The notes below the pieces were generated by a model. That model was not told the DNA's origin. It saw only the letters and a list, made by a program, of their open reading frames with translations, and made no database searches. From the NCBI GenBank assembly GCA_905331475.1, contig CAJNYU010002346.1:248001-312000 (forward strand): a stretch of 64,000 nt of DNA, given 5' to 3'. Positions within the stretch are counted from its first letter, which is position 1, and each line of letters opens with the position of its first letter. Below are positions 12,301 to 24,355 of the stretch, in pieces. The stretch comes from Rotaria socialis. Taxonomy: Eukaryota; Rotifera; Eurotatoria; Philodinida; Philodinidae. Both the position numbers and the translations under genes were made by a program.

Positions 12301-15300
12301 GTTGTACCGACATTCATAAATACCTTAGAATTCTGATTCGAATCCGAATTTTTCGATATTCTGCACAGACTCGTTAAAAAAGTGCTACATGAAACAACAT
12401 TTTGTTTAGCAATATTTCAATCTACTCTTCGCTTCATCCCAATAATTTCGTTGGTATATTAAAATGAAAAATTTTCATTACCTTGTGCAGCTTTTTCAAT
12501 AGCTTGGAGATCTGTATGAAAATAGAGTACATCAGGAAATCGTTCTTCAATCGTTTGTGTAATATAATGAAGTAATGTTAGACGTTTATCATGTGTACGT
12601 GTATCAGTCAACTAATTACAATAGAAACAATTAGTACAACTAAACAACTAAGAAAAAAATATTTACGATTTCCAAACTTGCTAATTTGAAACCATACACT
12701 GGACCACGTTTACTACTGTTCATATAATTTCCAAAAGCAAGAATAATCTAATGTAAGAAAAACAAGGAGAATTATTTCAACATTGAAATATATATATATA
12801 TATGTTTTTTTTTCTGTTTTACTTCAAGAAGTCTTTTGAATCTTGAATTATTTTTTAATGATGCTGATGCTGCTATGATGGCTTTAAGTTGTGGCATTAG
12901 ATTTTGATTTGTTTCATTAAAATTTGCCATAAATGAAACAACATTTAATTTTTGCGATAATCTTTCAATTTTTGAAAGCTAAAAAATATAAAATGCAACT
13001 ACAACATTTGGTAATCTAGATTAAAATTTACTCCATAAAGAAATTGATCATCATCCGACAGGCTCATTAATGATTTCCCATCGGATAAATATGATGCAAA
13101 TGCTTTTGTTTCTACTTCAGTTGGAATAAAATGTTGTAAAATATCAATTGTATCAGATGTTAAAATTTTTAAATCAAGACTAAAATTAAAATTTTTCGAA
13201 TAAATCATTATTTTAATCATTTGACATGCATACTTATTTAATGCTCGTGATATTACATTTACATCGAGATCAAGTTTTCGTCGAGCAATACCTATATGAA
13301 AGAAAATTGAGATAGATTGAAAAGTTATTTGATAGTTCGATTATGTTAAATCGACGTGAGTATAGATGATGTATACTTCTTAACTTTCGTTTCTAATGGA
13401 TTTAAAAGACCAAAATCTATACAAAGCTTTTATAAATCGATTCTTTCATGTTTCATTCATGTAATTTATGTATATACTTTCAGTACGATATAAAAAAAAT
13501 TTCCACTAACGAACGAAGAAGAAATGAAATAATGCTTTGAATGGAAAAAATCATTTCTTTTGAGAATTACTAACGAGAAAAATAATGGCTACTTCAACCA
13601 GCTACGAGTTGCTGAATAATTCAAAAACTAAATTCTTCAAGTTGTAAAGTTAAAATGTTCTTGAAGTCAATTAACATGATCGAGTGGCAAATCTCTAGCT
13701 AATGAAGCATCTATCAGCTGTAAAGGACAATTTTTTAATTCTTTCGTTTACTATTTGACACAAGGTGAATAGAATTTTCATATCTGATTCTATAAACTTT
13801 AAAACTTGCCTTTCTGCTTATTCAGAGACTATTGTTTCTTTAGAATCTTCATAAGCCTTGGTAATTTTTCTACTAAAATCTCTATTTCATTTGGTATCCT
13901 CGTATCGATTTGTTTGAAACTGAAAAATGAGAATAACATACAAAGATAGGCTTGTAGAAAAAAAAAATCAATCGCTTATTATTAATCATTGAAATAGAAT
14001 TGTTGAGACATTTCCTTTGCGTGATTAAGTACAAGTGGCTGTATGACAAGGCTTTTATTTTTTCTAATATGTTCCCTCTTAAATATCATAAATTCTTATA
14101 CTTCTATGTTTTCTTTACTCAATAAACCTGTTTGCTTTGTTAAAGCTATAGATCATAAAAACAATAAATCTCTTTTTTCTTTTAATGTATGCCTATTAAA
14201 ATTCAATTAAATATATTGCATTTTTCAAAGGAACTTCTTTTCGATTCTTTTCTTGATGTCTTCATCTAAGTTTGTTTTTCTTTTTATGTTTTGTCATCAT
14301 AACGTCAAGAGTATGTATAATAAATAGGTTATAATCAATCTCAGGTACCTTAAAAAAAGATTTTAATACTTTCGACTCCATTTTCAAACATAGTACAGAG
14401 AATAATGTCGAGGCGGCTCGTGTATATTATATAGATTTAAAATTTATTGGCTGTCGCTCGCATCGACTAGAAACATTTCGTGTTACGAACAATACGATAA
14501 AAGAACTTCTAATAGTTGCACATAAAAATAAAAATAGCTCGCAAAATTGACACTTCAATAAATAGCAACTTTCTCTATGCAGTATTTGAAATCAATGATT
14601 CGAATATATTTGCTCATGTCTTATGCATATCTATACAATATTTAATATTATAAATCGATTTTGACGAAATTCAATGTCAAAATTGAATGTTGCTATGAAT
14701 CTTGTTTTTTATCCTTACCTAAATTTCGTTGACGTTGCGCATCAAGTAATGTTAATCGTTCTGGAATTTTCATGTATTTCTGTTTTAAATGTGGACTAAC
14801 ATTTCCTTGGTTAATTGGTAAGCCAGATCCTGTTTTAAATAATTCTTCGAATGTTTCAAAATCAATTATCTAATAAAATAAAGACTTCTGTGAGTAAATA
14901 ATTAAACGAAAGGAAAAAAATTTACTTTGAAATATTTTTCATCGTCAAGTTCACAGAAAACAGTACCACGAACTTGTCCAGGCTTTAAGGACGTCCAATT
15001 AAGATTCGGTAATTTATATTTTGTTTGAATTTTCTTTTTAATTGTCATTGAACCAGGAGGTGCATCTAGCATACCTGGTGGTGGCGGCATACCATTGATG
15101 AGTGGAGGCTAATAGAAAACAAAAAGGATACAAATATAAAGTACAAATTTCTCATACTGGTCCTGGAGGTGGTGGTGGTGGAATAAAGTCTAAAATTGTT
15201 GGAGAATATATATATATATATATATATATAGAAAGAGAGAGAAGATGAAATAAATGGCTCATTACTGGGAGGTGGTAATGGTGGAGCTGGAGGTATATTG

Positions 15301-18300
15301 GATCCACTACTTGTAGGCGCACCAGGAGGAGCTGATGATATTGATGATGTAGAACTATTTGAAGATCCTAAGAAATAAACACAGAAATTAGAAAATGCTA
15401 AATTTAGTTTTTCTTGTGGCCCATATTGAACGGTGGAATAGGGTAGATTAACTGCCTTAAAAAAAGATTAATATTGAGATAAATTTAAGATAACAAAGAC
15501 CAAGATCACATCTTTATAATCAGATTGTAATGTTTGACTTTTTTCTAATTTAAAAAATGAAATTAAAACACAGAATTCTTTTATGTTCTACATTTCAAAA
15601 TGCGCTCGTTTTTACAAACAAAGCCGACATACATCGAACGAACTCTACTTGATATTCTGAAAGCGTAGCATTATAGAACTAGAGTTTTTATACGATATGA
15701 ATGTATCTCTGATGGAGGTTAATATAGGAAAAAAATTCGTAACTTCTACGAATTGATTTAAAAAGCATAATTATTATAACGATGTTGATTATATTTACGC
15801 TTAGGTCTCTCGCGTGAATGCATACCTATTGCATGATGGCCTCTTTTTAATGTATTCAATGTATGTGACATATCATCGCGTTCTTTCTATAGAAGAAAAA
15901 ATGATTCAATATACTTCACATTCAAAAATGGTCTTCTCTTACTTTAACATTTTCCATTTGTTGTTCAGCAAAGCTCAGTGCTTTTTGTAATTCCGCTTAA
16001 AATAAAACAACGATAAGACAGTACGAAAAAAAAATCCTTCTTTCTCATTCTTTACCCATTTTACTACAATTTCCAGTTTCCAATTCTTGAACTCGTTCAT
16101 TTGCCTGTCAAAAACGAAATCAGATTAGAACACATCCATTTGAACATTTATGCAAATAGAAAAAACAACTTACAGCGCCTAATTGTTCTTCTAATTCCGA
16201 TACTTTTGTAATTGCTTGCTGTTTTGTTTCTGAATCTTCAAGTAGTTGACCAACATCAAAGTAATTATCAAGAAACGCATTGATTTGTAATATAAATAAA
16301 TCACATTCACTATGAATCTCCAAATATTTCTATTCATTGAAAAACAGCAGAGGCCCATATTTAGCAAAAAATGAAAATAATATTTACTTTCAGGCATTCA
16401 TCGAGGCCAAGAAGTTTGAATTCTTCTTGTAAATATACACGATAATTCATATCTTGTACTGAATGTACAATTATATTAATAAATTGCATACACGCAATCT
16501 ACGTATGAACAGAGTATTTTTAAAAAAGGCAACTTCTTATTCAAATTATTTTACCATGTAATCAACATTGAATTCTAATGGTTGAGTAAATGATTTCATT
16601 AGTATTTCAAATCGATGTCGTTCTTGACATACCTAACAGAAAAGAAAATTATTATATTGTCTTTAGATCTGTAAGAAAAATTACGATTCGAAAATTATCG
16701 AATGCTCCTAATACAGCATCATGACCTAATTCGACCAAACATACAGCAGCAAGTAATTCCAATATCAATGCTTTGCATCTGTAAAAAAAAATTCATGAAG
16801 AATTGATTGTTTAAGAGTATTAAAAATAATTTACCGATAATTTTTATGTTGTAAACTAAGTGTGATATAATTAAGAGCAGATGGATGTTGAATAACCAAG
16901 TTAAAGCCATTCTAGAAAAAAAGAATATATATTTTTAAAATGATGTGATTTAACACAGAATTCTTTTGTTGTAAAAACTTTAATCCACGAGAGTAAAATT
17001 ATCGGCGATTTTAATGAATGGTAAAGAGAATTAATTCGCTATTCGTTTATTAGAGTCTTTTATGATCTGAATGAGCGTTAATACTAGTTAATAATCACGA
17101 CTGTATTTTATGTATTCTTAGATTTCTCATCAAGAATTTAACTTTGATTACATAATCCATTTCAATTGTGAATTTACGTTTAGCATTTATAATATTCAAC
17201 GTTTTCGAATACTATTCGAAAAAAACTTATTTTGTTTTAATTTTCCTTGTAAATTTCAAATGATCAAGGCTAAAAGAATAAACGTGCTCTGCCAAATGAA
17301 ACGTCTCTCGGTTGATTGCGATAACAGTTGATCTAGTTACATCAACATTATTGGAGGCAAAACAATTGGTTGATTTTTCTGATTAGCCATATGGAAACCT
17401 TATTTTTCTATATTCCATCAGATGAATATATTTCGGTCAATATACATTGAAATGAACCGAGAGACAGCTGATTTTTGTTTTGTCTAATTGCTTCCTGTAT
17501 AACTCTGACTGAAATAGTTCAGCGAATTGAAATGGTTTCGTTTACGTCAGCGTGTGCAGTTCATGTATACTGTTAATCATACTTTAATCTCGTTTCTCAT
17601 TAGGCTATTGAAAAGAGTTAGCCTTCGTAGATGACATCAAAATTTTACTATACATATTTAATCCACACGTACATGTATAACGTTTCTTCGATGACATTCA
17701 TGAAGGTTAAATTCATGATATTTTTCTTGCCAAATCAACGCGTCAAGGTACACTAATCAATAATTTCGGACAACAAACACAGTTTTAAACGGTTAAATCC
17801 TAAACTAGTCTTTCAAAAGATTTCTAAAAACAAGTTATCGAAGTTGAAAATCTTTTATTTGCCAGACAGACAGTCTAACCTTGAGTAAATAACATTCGAT
17901 TTTGTCGTTAATAAATAATAATCTCATTTAAAATCACTACTTGGGCTCTTACTAATATTTATCAATAGACAAAGTAGAATAATCTTAGTAGCGACAATAC
18001 GTATTCAATAAAAAAAATAGAAAATTATATTCACTTGATTATTCATAATCGCTCGAAGGCACATAATACATAGTCGAACATCATCAGTAGCTTCACCAAT
18101 TTGATATTTTTTAATTTTTCTATGTAAACGTTTAGCATCGAATCGTCCTAATGTGGAACGTTTTAATGTTGAATTTTCATCAGTATAATTTAAATTTCCA
18201 TGATTTAACATTGCTACTGAAAACAAATGATGATTGCCATTTGAATTTGATAAGGGAGTAATACTATGTGCACTATCAACTTCACTAGAAAAAAAAGTTA

Positions 18301-19412
18301 ATCAGAAATTTTACCTTATTATTGATTAATAAATAAAATAAAGTTAGTTTATCGTTCATGACACCGAGCAGCGAAAAACAAAATGAGCTGTTATTCTCAC
18401 CTCAGAAAACCGCAAAAGAAAAAACGTTTATTTCTTATGAGTGAATTATTTTTTAATTCATGAACAGCAGGTTCAAATCTAATTTCTCATAAATTGAAAA
18501 ATTCGACACAAAATAGACTAATTGTTTTTACTCACCGCATTACTTCTAATGATGTTATTAAATAATCAAGTAAAATACCAAGACCATTATTGTATGAATT
18601 AAGGAATTCATGAACCCATCTAAAGATTTCAATATATAATGTTGTTTTGTTTTGCTAAAATCAAATGATTTGGTTACCCAATAGTATTTGTACGTAATGA
18701 AATTTCTAAGCTTGAAAGTAATTGAGTAGATGGCTCGGCAGGATGTTTCTTTTTCTAGAAACAAACAAATATGAAAGCATACTATTTTTTTTTTCTAAGT
18801 TGAATTTTATTACTAAAGTCGACGCTTTTGGTACAAGATTAGCACCACGAATATATGTTTTTAAACCATCAATATAATATTGTGGTGGATGTTTTGCGAT
18901 AACTTGATCCTATTTCATTATTAGAAACAAAGCAAAAAAACTAATCAATATTAATCGGATCTTTTCACATACTCTATCTCGAATAATATCCCACTTTTTA
19001 TCCGATGAAAATTCTCTTAACATTTTAATTTTATCTGGTGGTAAATCCATTGCAGCCTAGCCAAGATAAGTATATGTCAAATAAAGAAAAAACATGACTA
19101 AGTGTATTATTTACGATCGTATGTCGAAATAATTCTTCTAAGGTTCGGTCATCGGGTCGAAGTTGATTCATTTTTTCTAGACTTCCAACACTCTAAATGA
19201 AACAGTTATCAATATGATTTCTTACAAAGATTTTAATTTCTTTTGTTTACTTTTCGTAGTGTATCCGATGTGTTAAGGCTTAATGCTGATCGAATGGGAA
19301 GTGTTCCTGTTTGCCATTCGGACGATGATATCGTCCCGTTGAAACTATTATTCGTCTCCGTTGCGCTGACTGTTTCTTTTTTTACATATATAAAAAAAAA
19401 CTTGAATTCGAT
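9310..19412 (-). CDS. FMNL: FMNL-type formin (formin-like, diaphanous-related)
   Basis: Actin nucleator and elongator under Rho-GTPase control. Thirty phase-consistent exons: 19251-19412, 19115-19192, 18973-19056, 18814-18909, 18678-18754, 18536-18619, 18035-18284, 16835-16911, 16685-16778, 16555-16632, 16388-16498, 16174-16329, 16056-16104, 15943-15995, 15826-15886, 15266-15367, 15158-15189, 14926-15108, 14719-14869, 13234-13291, 13032-13179, 12823-12978, 12667-12747, 12482-12611, 10493-10584, 10307-10424, 10182-10252, 10016-10114, 9651-9756, 9310-9464. They sum to about 1063 residues, a normal FMNL length. Domains in order: GBD/FH3 ([36 protein letters not shown]), coiled coil ([17 protein letters not shown]), a short proline-rich FH1, then FH2 ([49 protein letters not shown]). 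It ends with a DAD autoinhibitory tail ([18 protein letters not shown]). FMNL fits better than DAAM or DIAPH in the FH2 and FH3 wording. The true first exon (family members start with an N-myristoylated MGN) was not found. A Met at 19451 is an alternative start. Confidence 0.93.
9927..9950 (-). other. possible 24-bp in-frame microexon of the formin gene
   Basis: Between formin exons 10016-10114 and 9651-9756 (both phase 0 at this junction) lies an AG-24 bp-GT unit that would encode eight residues (GNGHLTFQ) without shifting the frame. The donor (GTAAAA) is good; the acceptor lacks a strong pyrimidine tract. Alternative splicing is possible but unproven. Confidence 0.35.
15206..15244. repeat. 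(TA)n(GA)n microsatellite in a formin FH1 intron
   Basis: About 12 TA units followed by a short GA run lie in the small intron between the two proline-rich FH1 exons. Confidence 0.9.
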
Positions 19413-21106
19413 CTGAAAGGGTATACGAAAAGATGTTTTTCTGCATTTCAACGCAACAAAAACAGTTTAAAGAGCATTTATTTTATAATCAAAAGAAAAA
19501 AAACAGAAGCATCTGAAATAAAACAAAAAACTACACATTAAAGAAAAAGAAATAAGACATAATACTCGGTAATCCAACCGAGATGCGAAAAAAAACGCAC
19601 GAATGTTTTGACAAGTGAGGACTGAAACTAAATAAACAGTTTGGATTTCAACTACCGTTTGAATATATATTTCTATTGAAGAAGAAAATATATTGTACTG
19701 TGACATTGATTTTAAATAGAAAAATAAAATGCTTCGGATCTAATCAAATATATATTTATCAAGTGTCTCTGTGAAGCCTCTTTCAATGACAATCGTTATC
19801 GGTCTAGTTACTCATATTACAACATTGTGTCTACGTGAAGAAATATCTACTATTAACATCTCTAACTACTGAAATAGTACAATCATCAATAGTTACTTGT
19901 CAACATGTTTTTTTCCTTCTCTCGTCTAAGAAATCTGCTGTTTGAATATAATATGTTCTTGTATTTATTAGTATGACTAGACTATTATAAAAGTAAGAAT
20001 CATTTCAATAACCAACTCACCGACGACTCATGCATTATTAAGGTTAATTGAAAGCGGTATCAATATAAATATATCAGAAAGACGAACAGACATTTCGTCA
20101 CATTGAAGAACATAATAAGATATTAAAAAATATTGATAAATTTATTATGAATCATTGATTACGATTTTCTTTTTTTTCCATTCATTCATTCATTCATTCA
20201 TTCATACAAATCGTAAACGTACACACCTTTGAGCGAAGGCCGCACCACCTTCATCCATCCATCTTTCTCATTGACGATCGAAATATGATGATCTTTCTTC
20301 TCTCTCTCTCTCTCTCTCTCTTCCCTTTTTCTCTGTCTTTCTATTTTTCTTCATCGTCATCAGTGTTTCGTTCGGTTGTTTAATTTTTATGATGCATTTC
20401 TTTTTTTTTTCTTTTCGTTTTAGTTTTTCTTACCTAGATCACAATAAAACAAAATAGAAGAAGAAAAGAAAAACTAGGAATTAAGAGTAATACTAAAAAT
20501 CGTAAGAAAAAAAAAACCGTCGAAGGAAATACTAGTATACAATAATACATCGATTAAGCATAAAGCGAACACAATCTCGTCATAAAAATACAGTACACTA
20601 TTTTTCGATTTTTTTTTCTTCTTCTATACCTGTGTAGACCAAAGTGAAAAGGTGATGATGGCATTATCGACGAGTGCTTGATAGACATAGACTCTAAACA
20701 TCTTGTTCGAATATATCTTCGCATTTCTTGATGTTTCTCCAACCAAATCTAAGAGCGGTAAGATATTTTTTATCGATATTTGTACGACTTTGGTAAGCTA
20801 TTTTTTTCAGTTGAATATCATCGATACTAATCAAAACATCTTGTTCATGTTACAGTTAAAACAAGATTACTGTCGATAGGAATATTTTATCGGTACTAAA
20901 TACATTACAAAACTATAGATAACGTATTCTATCCATGATAATATTTACTCAAACTATATTGACCATCTACATTATGGATACATATAATCTAACTAGAAGA
21001 ATATTGCCGATTAGTAGATGAGCATGACCTTGATAAATCTTATTGTTAAAAAGACGCTGCACTCAAATAATAAATCATCATCATCTTGCCAGAAAAGTCA
21101 TACTTC

Positions 21107-21145
<39 letters not shown>

Positions 21146-23741
21146 GAAGAAACATAAAAGAGTGAATATACTGAATGAGAACGTAAGGAACTGATCAGTA
21201 AAAGATTTGTTGACACAACTGCTGGCTTCAATAGAATTGAGCCGATTTGGTCGGCTTATATTTATAGATAAATATATGTGCGAACCGTATAACTGATCTA
21301 ATATGATATATGAATGTCATTATGACAAGCGTTACCGTCATTCTATGTTCAGAATACAAAAGGGCTCCGATTAATATGAAAGCACAAAAGAAAATGGGAT
21401 GGAAGAAAGAAATAGATAAACCGAGGTGAATGAGTGAGTAGGATACAAAGGTCATCGAATATAATACAGAAGGAGGCAATCATCAGAGAACAAAGCAGAA
21501 CCGGATGTGTAATACTCACGTTCATTTGTTCATGAACTAAGAGGAGAAGAGGTAGGCACAGTAGGAAGTCAATATATTGATAATAAATATAAACATCGAA
21601 TAAGTTCGCTCTATGAAAGTAGAAGTTTTTCTTTTCAAGAGTAGAAAAAGAAAAACTTCCGATCATGTTTACATTGCAAAAGTAAGCATCAAATAAGAAA
21701 AAATCTATATACATATAATCGTTAAAGTGTTGTTTGCATTTACTTGATGAAACTACACAAATATCTTTGAAATCTTATAAAATTGTTTAGCATAGGCATT
21801 TAATCGATCACAAAAACAAATAAGTAAAAAGAAAAAGAAAAGGAAAAGATACAGATAAAGAAAGACAAGATTATGATGAACGATGATAATAGTGGCCTAA
21901 TCTTCGATTGGGTTCAACAAATAGCAATGCAACTAAAGATAAGGAATGTGGCGCTTTAGATAAATTGTTTCATGAAGACATCTGTTGATATAAATTAATT
22001 ATCTATGAAGCATTTTAATTTTCATCAACTGTTTCTAAACATTAACTTCAAGTATATACGCACTTAAATCGATAGCATTCTTGAATAAATCAAACGGACG
22101 TTGTTGAATATTAATGAAAACCCTTAAAAAAAATTGTCAATCATCAATAGATTCATCGCAAACCGATTAAACACTATTTCTACTCTATATACTTTTGTTA
22201 ATGATTGATTCATGAATAATTATATAGATTTCTTCGTACAAGGGAACATCTATTTCGATTTGTCCAGATTTCGTAAATCAAAAAGAAAAAACGAATACAA
22301 TAAGTGTCCTAGTCCCACTACCGACAATGGATTAGACCCAGCATTACCCTACCACTACTGATCGTTATAACCCTACTATTAAAAGAAGAAAAATTTTAAT
22401 AATTACCATCATTGAGACGAGATTGTACGGTTGAACTTTAAGGCCGTCAAGCATTGTGTTACTATCCATGATTTATTCCCTACGACACTAATAAATAAAG
22501 TTTTACAATAATATAACACAAATTAATTTTTAGTTATCAAAAGAAGAACAGTTTTGATTTTTGTTTTTCAAATAGACTTCAATAGTTAAATATCTACAGA
22601 TTTTTATATTGAATATACATAGTGCTTGATATTTTATGCTACGATAAATCTGCCAATCGTTTCACTATGTTTCGTGCATCAAAATATTTGCTTGTCGTTC
22701 TTACCGACGTTTCAATAGCATAAGTACATATTAAAAAAGGCTACTATATACAAAATAGAACTGATTTTCGGCCAGTTCAAGAGTAGCAGAAATTTTAGGG
22801 CGAATATTTTGCTGAGAACAAAAAAACAAATTCTTGTTCCAAGTTCTACGGATATTTTACGAAAAGAAAAATGTCAGGTTTGTGATAAGTCATAAACAAT
22901 TTAACAACATGCCTACAGTATAACATGGTTAATATCAATAGATCAATACAATTTGAGATTTCTATCAAGTTTCAAACATTGTAAAATATTGCGTAGATTT
23001 TTCTTCTAACTAGTAATGATAAATTAGCAAAATTGATGTTATATTGTCGTCATAATCAGGTAGAGTTTCTTACATGTGTACAACTGATTCAGTCATAATT
23101 TGATGTCTTACACGTGAACGCGAATCTTCTCTGAAGCAAAGAAGAATATCGCTGCAAAATGAACCCATGTTGAGGTAGAATTGATGTTTCAACGTGTTAT
23201 AATGAACAAAAATGTCACTGGAATCAATCTTACAGTGAAATATATGTCAACAACTTTACTGTTAGTATATCCAGCAACAATATATAATCCTGGAGCAAAT
23301 TTGGTGATGTTCATTGACTCAATACAGGTGTTTTTGTGAATCTACAAGAGAATGGACATCCCTTTGATACTATTGTGGAGTTAATATGAAATAGTGACAA
23401 AATTTTATCGCTCTAACAGAAATAACCTTAAAAACTATAGAGTTAGATAAAGAAAGTTGTTGTTCTCAATTTCAATTTCCCACAAGCCAAATGCTGAGTC
23501 ATTAATCAGAAAACAATAGATGTCGCTAAGTATCTTCGGAATAACATAAATGGAGGACGCGTAGAAATATAAGATGAATTCGATTAACCAATTGTTAAGA
23601 TTCCATGATTCATTCGAAAAACTAAATTGTTTATTTCATATTTTACAAACATCGATAGAAGTTCTTTTTTTTCTTATTATACATATATATCTATATTTGT
23701 CTTATTTAAGATCGACACTAAATTGCGAAGAATTTCCCAGC
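19413..23741. other. 4.3-kb stretch between formin and RPS16
   Basis: Should contain the formin 5' region and the RPS16 promoter. Simple repeats: (CATT)n at 20179-20205, (TC)n at 20298-20322, (AT)n at 21111-21142. The longest open frames (for example 21349-21714 minus) are hydrophobic, low-complexity translations of AT-rich DNA with no domain, and I do not call them genes. Confidence 0.6.
22407..22469 (-). other. candidate 5' coding exon (possibly of the formin)
   Basis: A 21-codon segment begins with ATG at 22469 (MDSNTMLDGLKVQPY) and ends phase 0 at a GTAATT donor. It could splice in phase to the acceptor at 19412. It does not look like the usual MGN start of FMNL proteins. The only support is the ATG, the open frame and the donor, so it may be a chance frame. 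Confidence 0.2.
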
Positions 23742-24238
23742 ATGTCGAAAGTACAAAAACAACGTGTACAAACGTTTGGTAGAAAAAAAACAGCTACAGC
23801 TGTAGCCGTATGCCAACAAGGTACACAGAAAAAAATCATTTATTTTATTGAATCATTAAAAATAATGTTTCATTTGAAGGTCATGGTTCAATCCGTGTCA
23901 ATGGTCGACCATTGCATCTTGTTGAACCACAAGCACTTCGTTTTAAACTCGAAGAACCCATCTATCTTCTTGGTCGAGACAAATTTGCACAAGTCGATAT
24001 ACGTATTCGTGTTAAAGGTGGTGGTCGTATTGCACAAGTTTATGCTATTCGACAAGCATTAGCAAAATCAGTTGTTGCTTATACACAAAAATTTGTTGAT
24101 GAAGCAACCAAAAAACAAATACGTGATATACTCGTACAATATGATCGATCATTACTTGTTTCTGATCCACGACGATGTGAACCGAAAAAATTTGGTGGTC
24201 CAGGTGCTCGTGCCAAATATCAAAAATCATACCGTTAA
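23742..24238 (+). CDS. RPS16: 40S ribosomal protein S16 (uS9)
   Basis: Small-subunit ribosomal protein whose basic C-terminal tail reaches the P-site tRNA. Two exons, 23742-23820 and 23880-24238, are joined by a 59-bp GT-AG intron in phase 1 and give a 145-residue protein, the normal family length (human 146). Hallmarks: [15 protein letters not shown] near the N-terminus, [12 protein letters not shown] after the intron, [20 protein letters not shown] in the middle, and the conserved end [20 protein letters not shown] followed by YR. The start is the ATG that gives the family N-terminus. The longer upstream frame from 23574 is not coding. A CAG directly before the ATG (23738-23740) could be the acceptor of a 5'UTR intron. 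A polyadenylation signal follows at 24350. Confidence 0.98.
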
Positions 24239-24349
24239 ATATATGGATGGACTTGTTTTGTTGTTCGCTTTTTGTTATTTTTTCTCAAATGAGCGTACAT
24301 GAAAGAAAAAAAGAAAACATAATAAGAATATGATGATGAACGACGAAAT

Positions 24350-24355
24350 AATAAA
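24350..24355 (+). promoter_or_regulatory. AATAAA polyadenylation signal of RPS16
   Basis: Canonical AATAAA 112 bp past the RPS16 stop codon, on the same strand. Confidence 0.6.

Noticed and set aside
21228-21714. Overlapping minus-strand hydrophobic ORFs (83 and 121 residues)
   Set aside because: Phe/Ile/Tyr-rich translations of A-rich DNA, in two overlapping frames, without family resemblance.
23574-24062. 162-residue plus-strand ORF overlapping RPS16
   Set aside because: It reads through the RPS16 intron and continues in the wrong frame. The spliced two-exon model gives the whole conserved protein.
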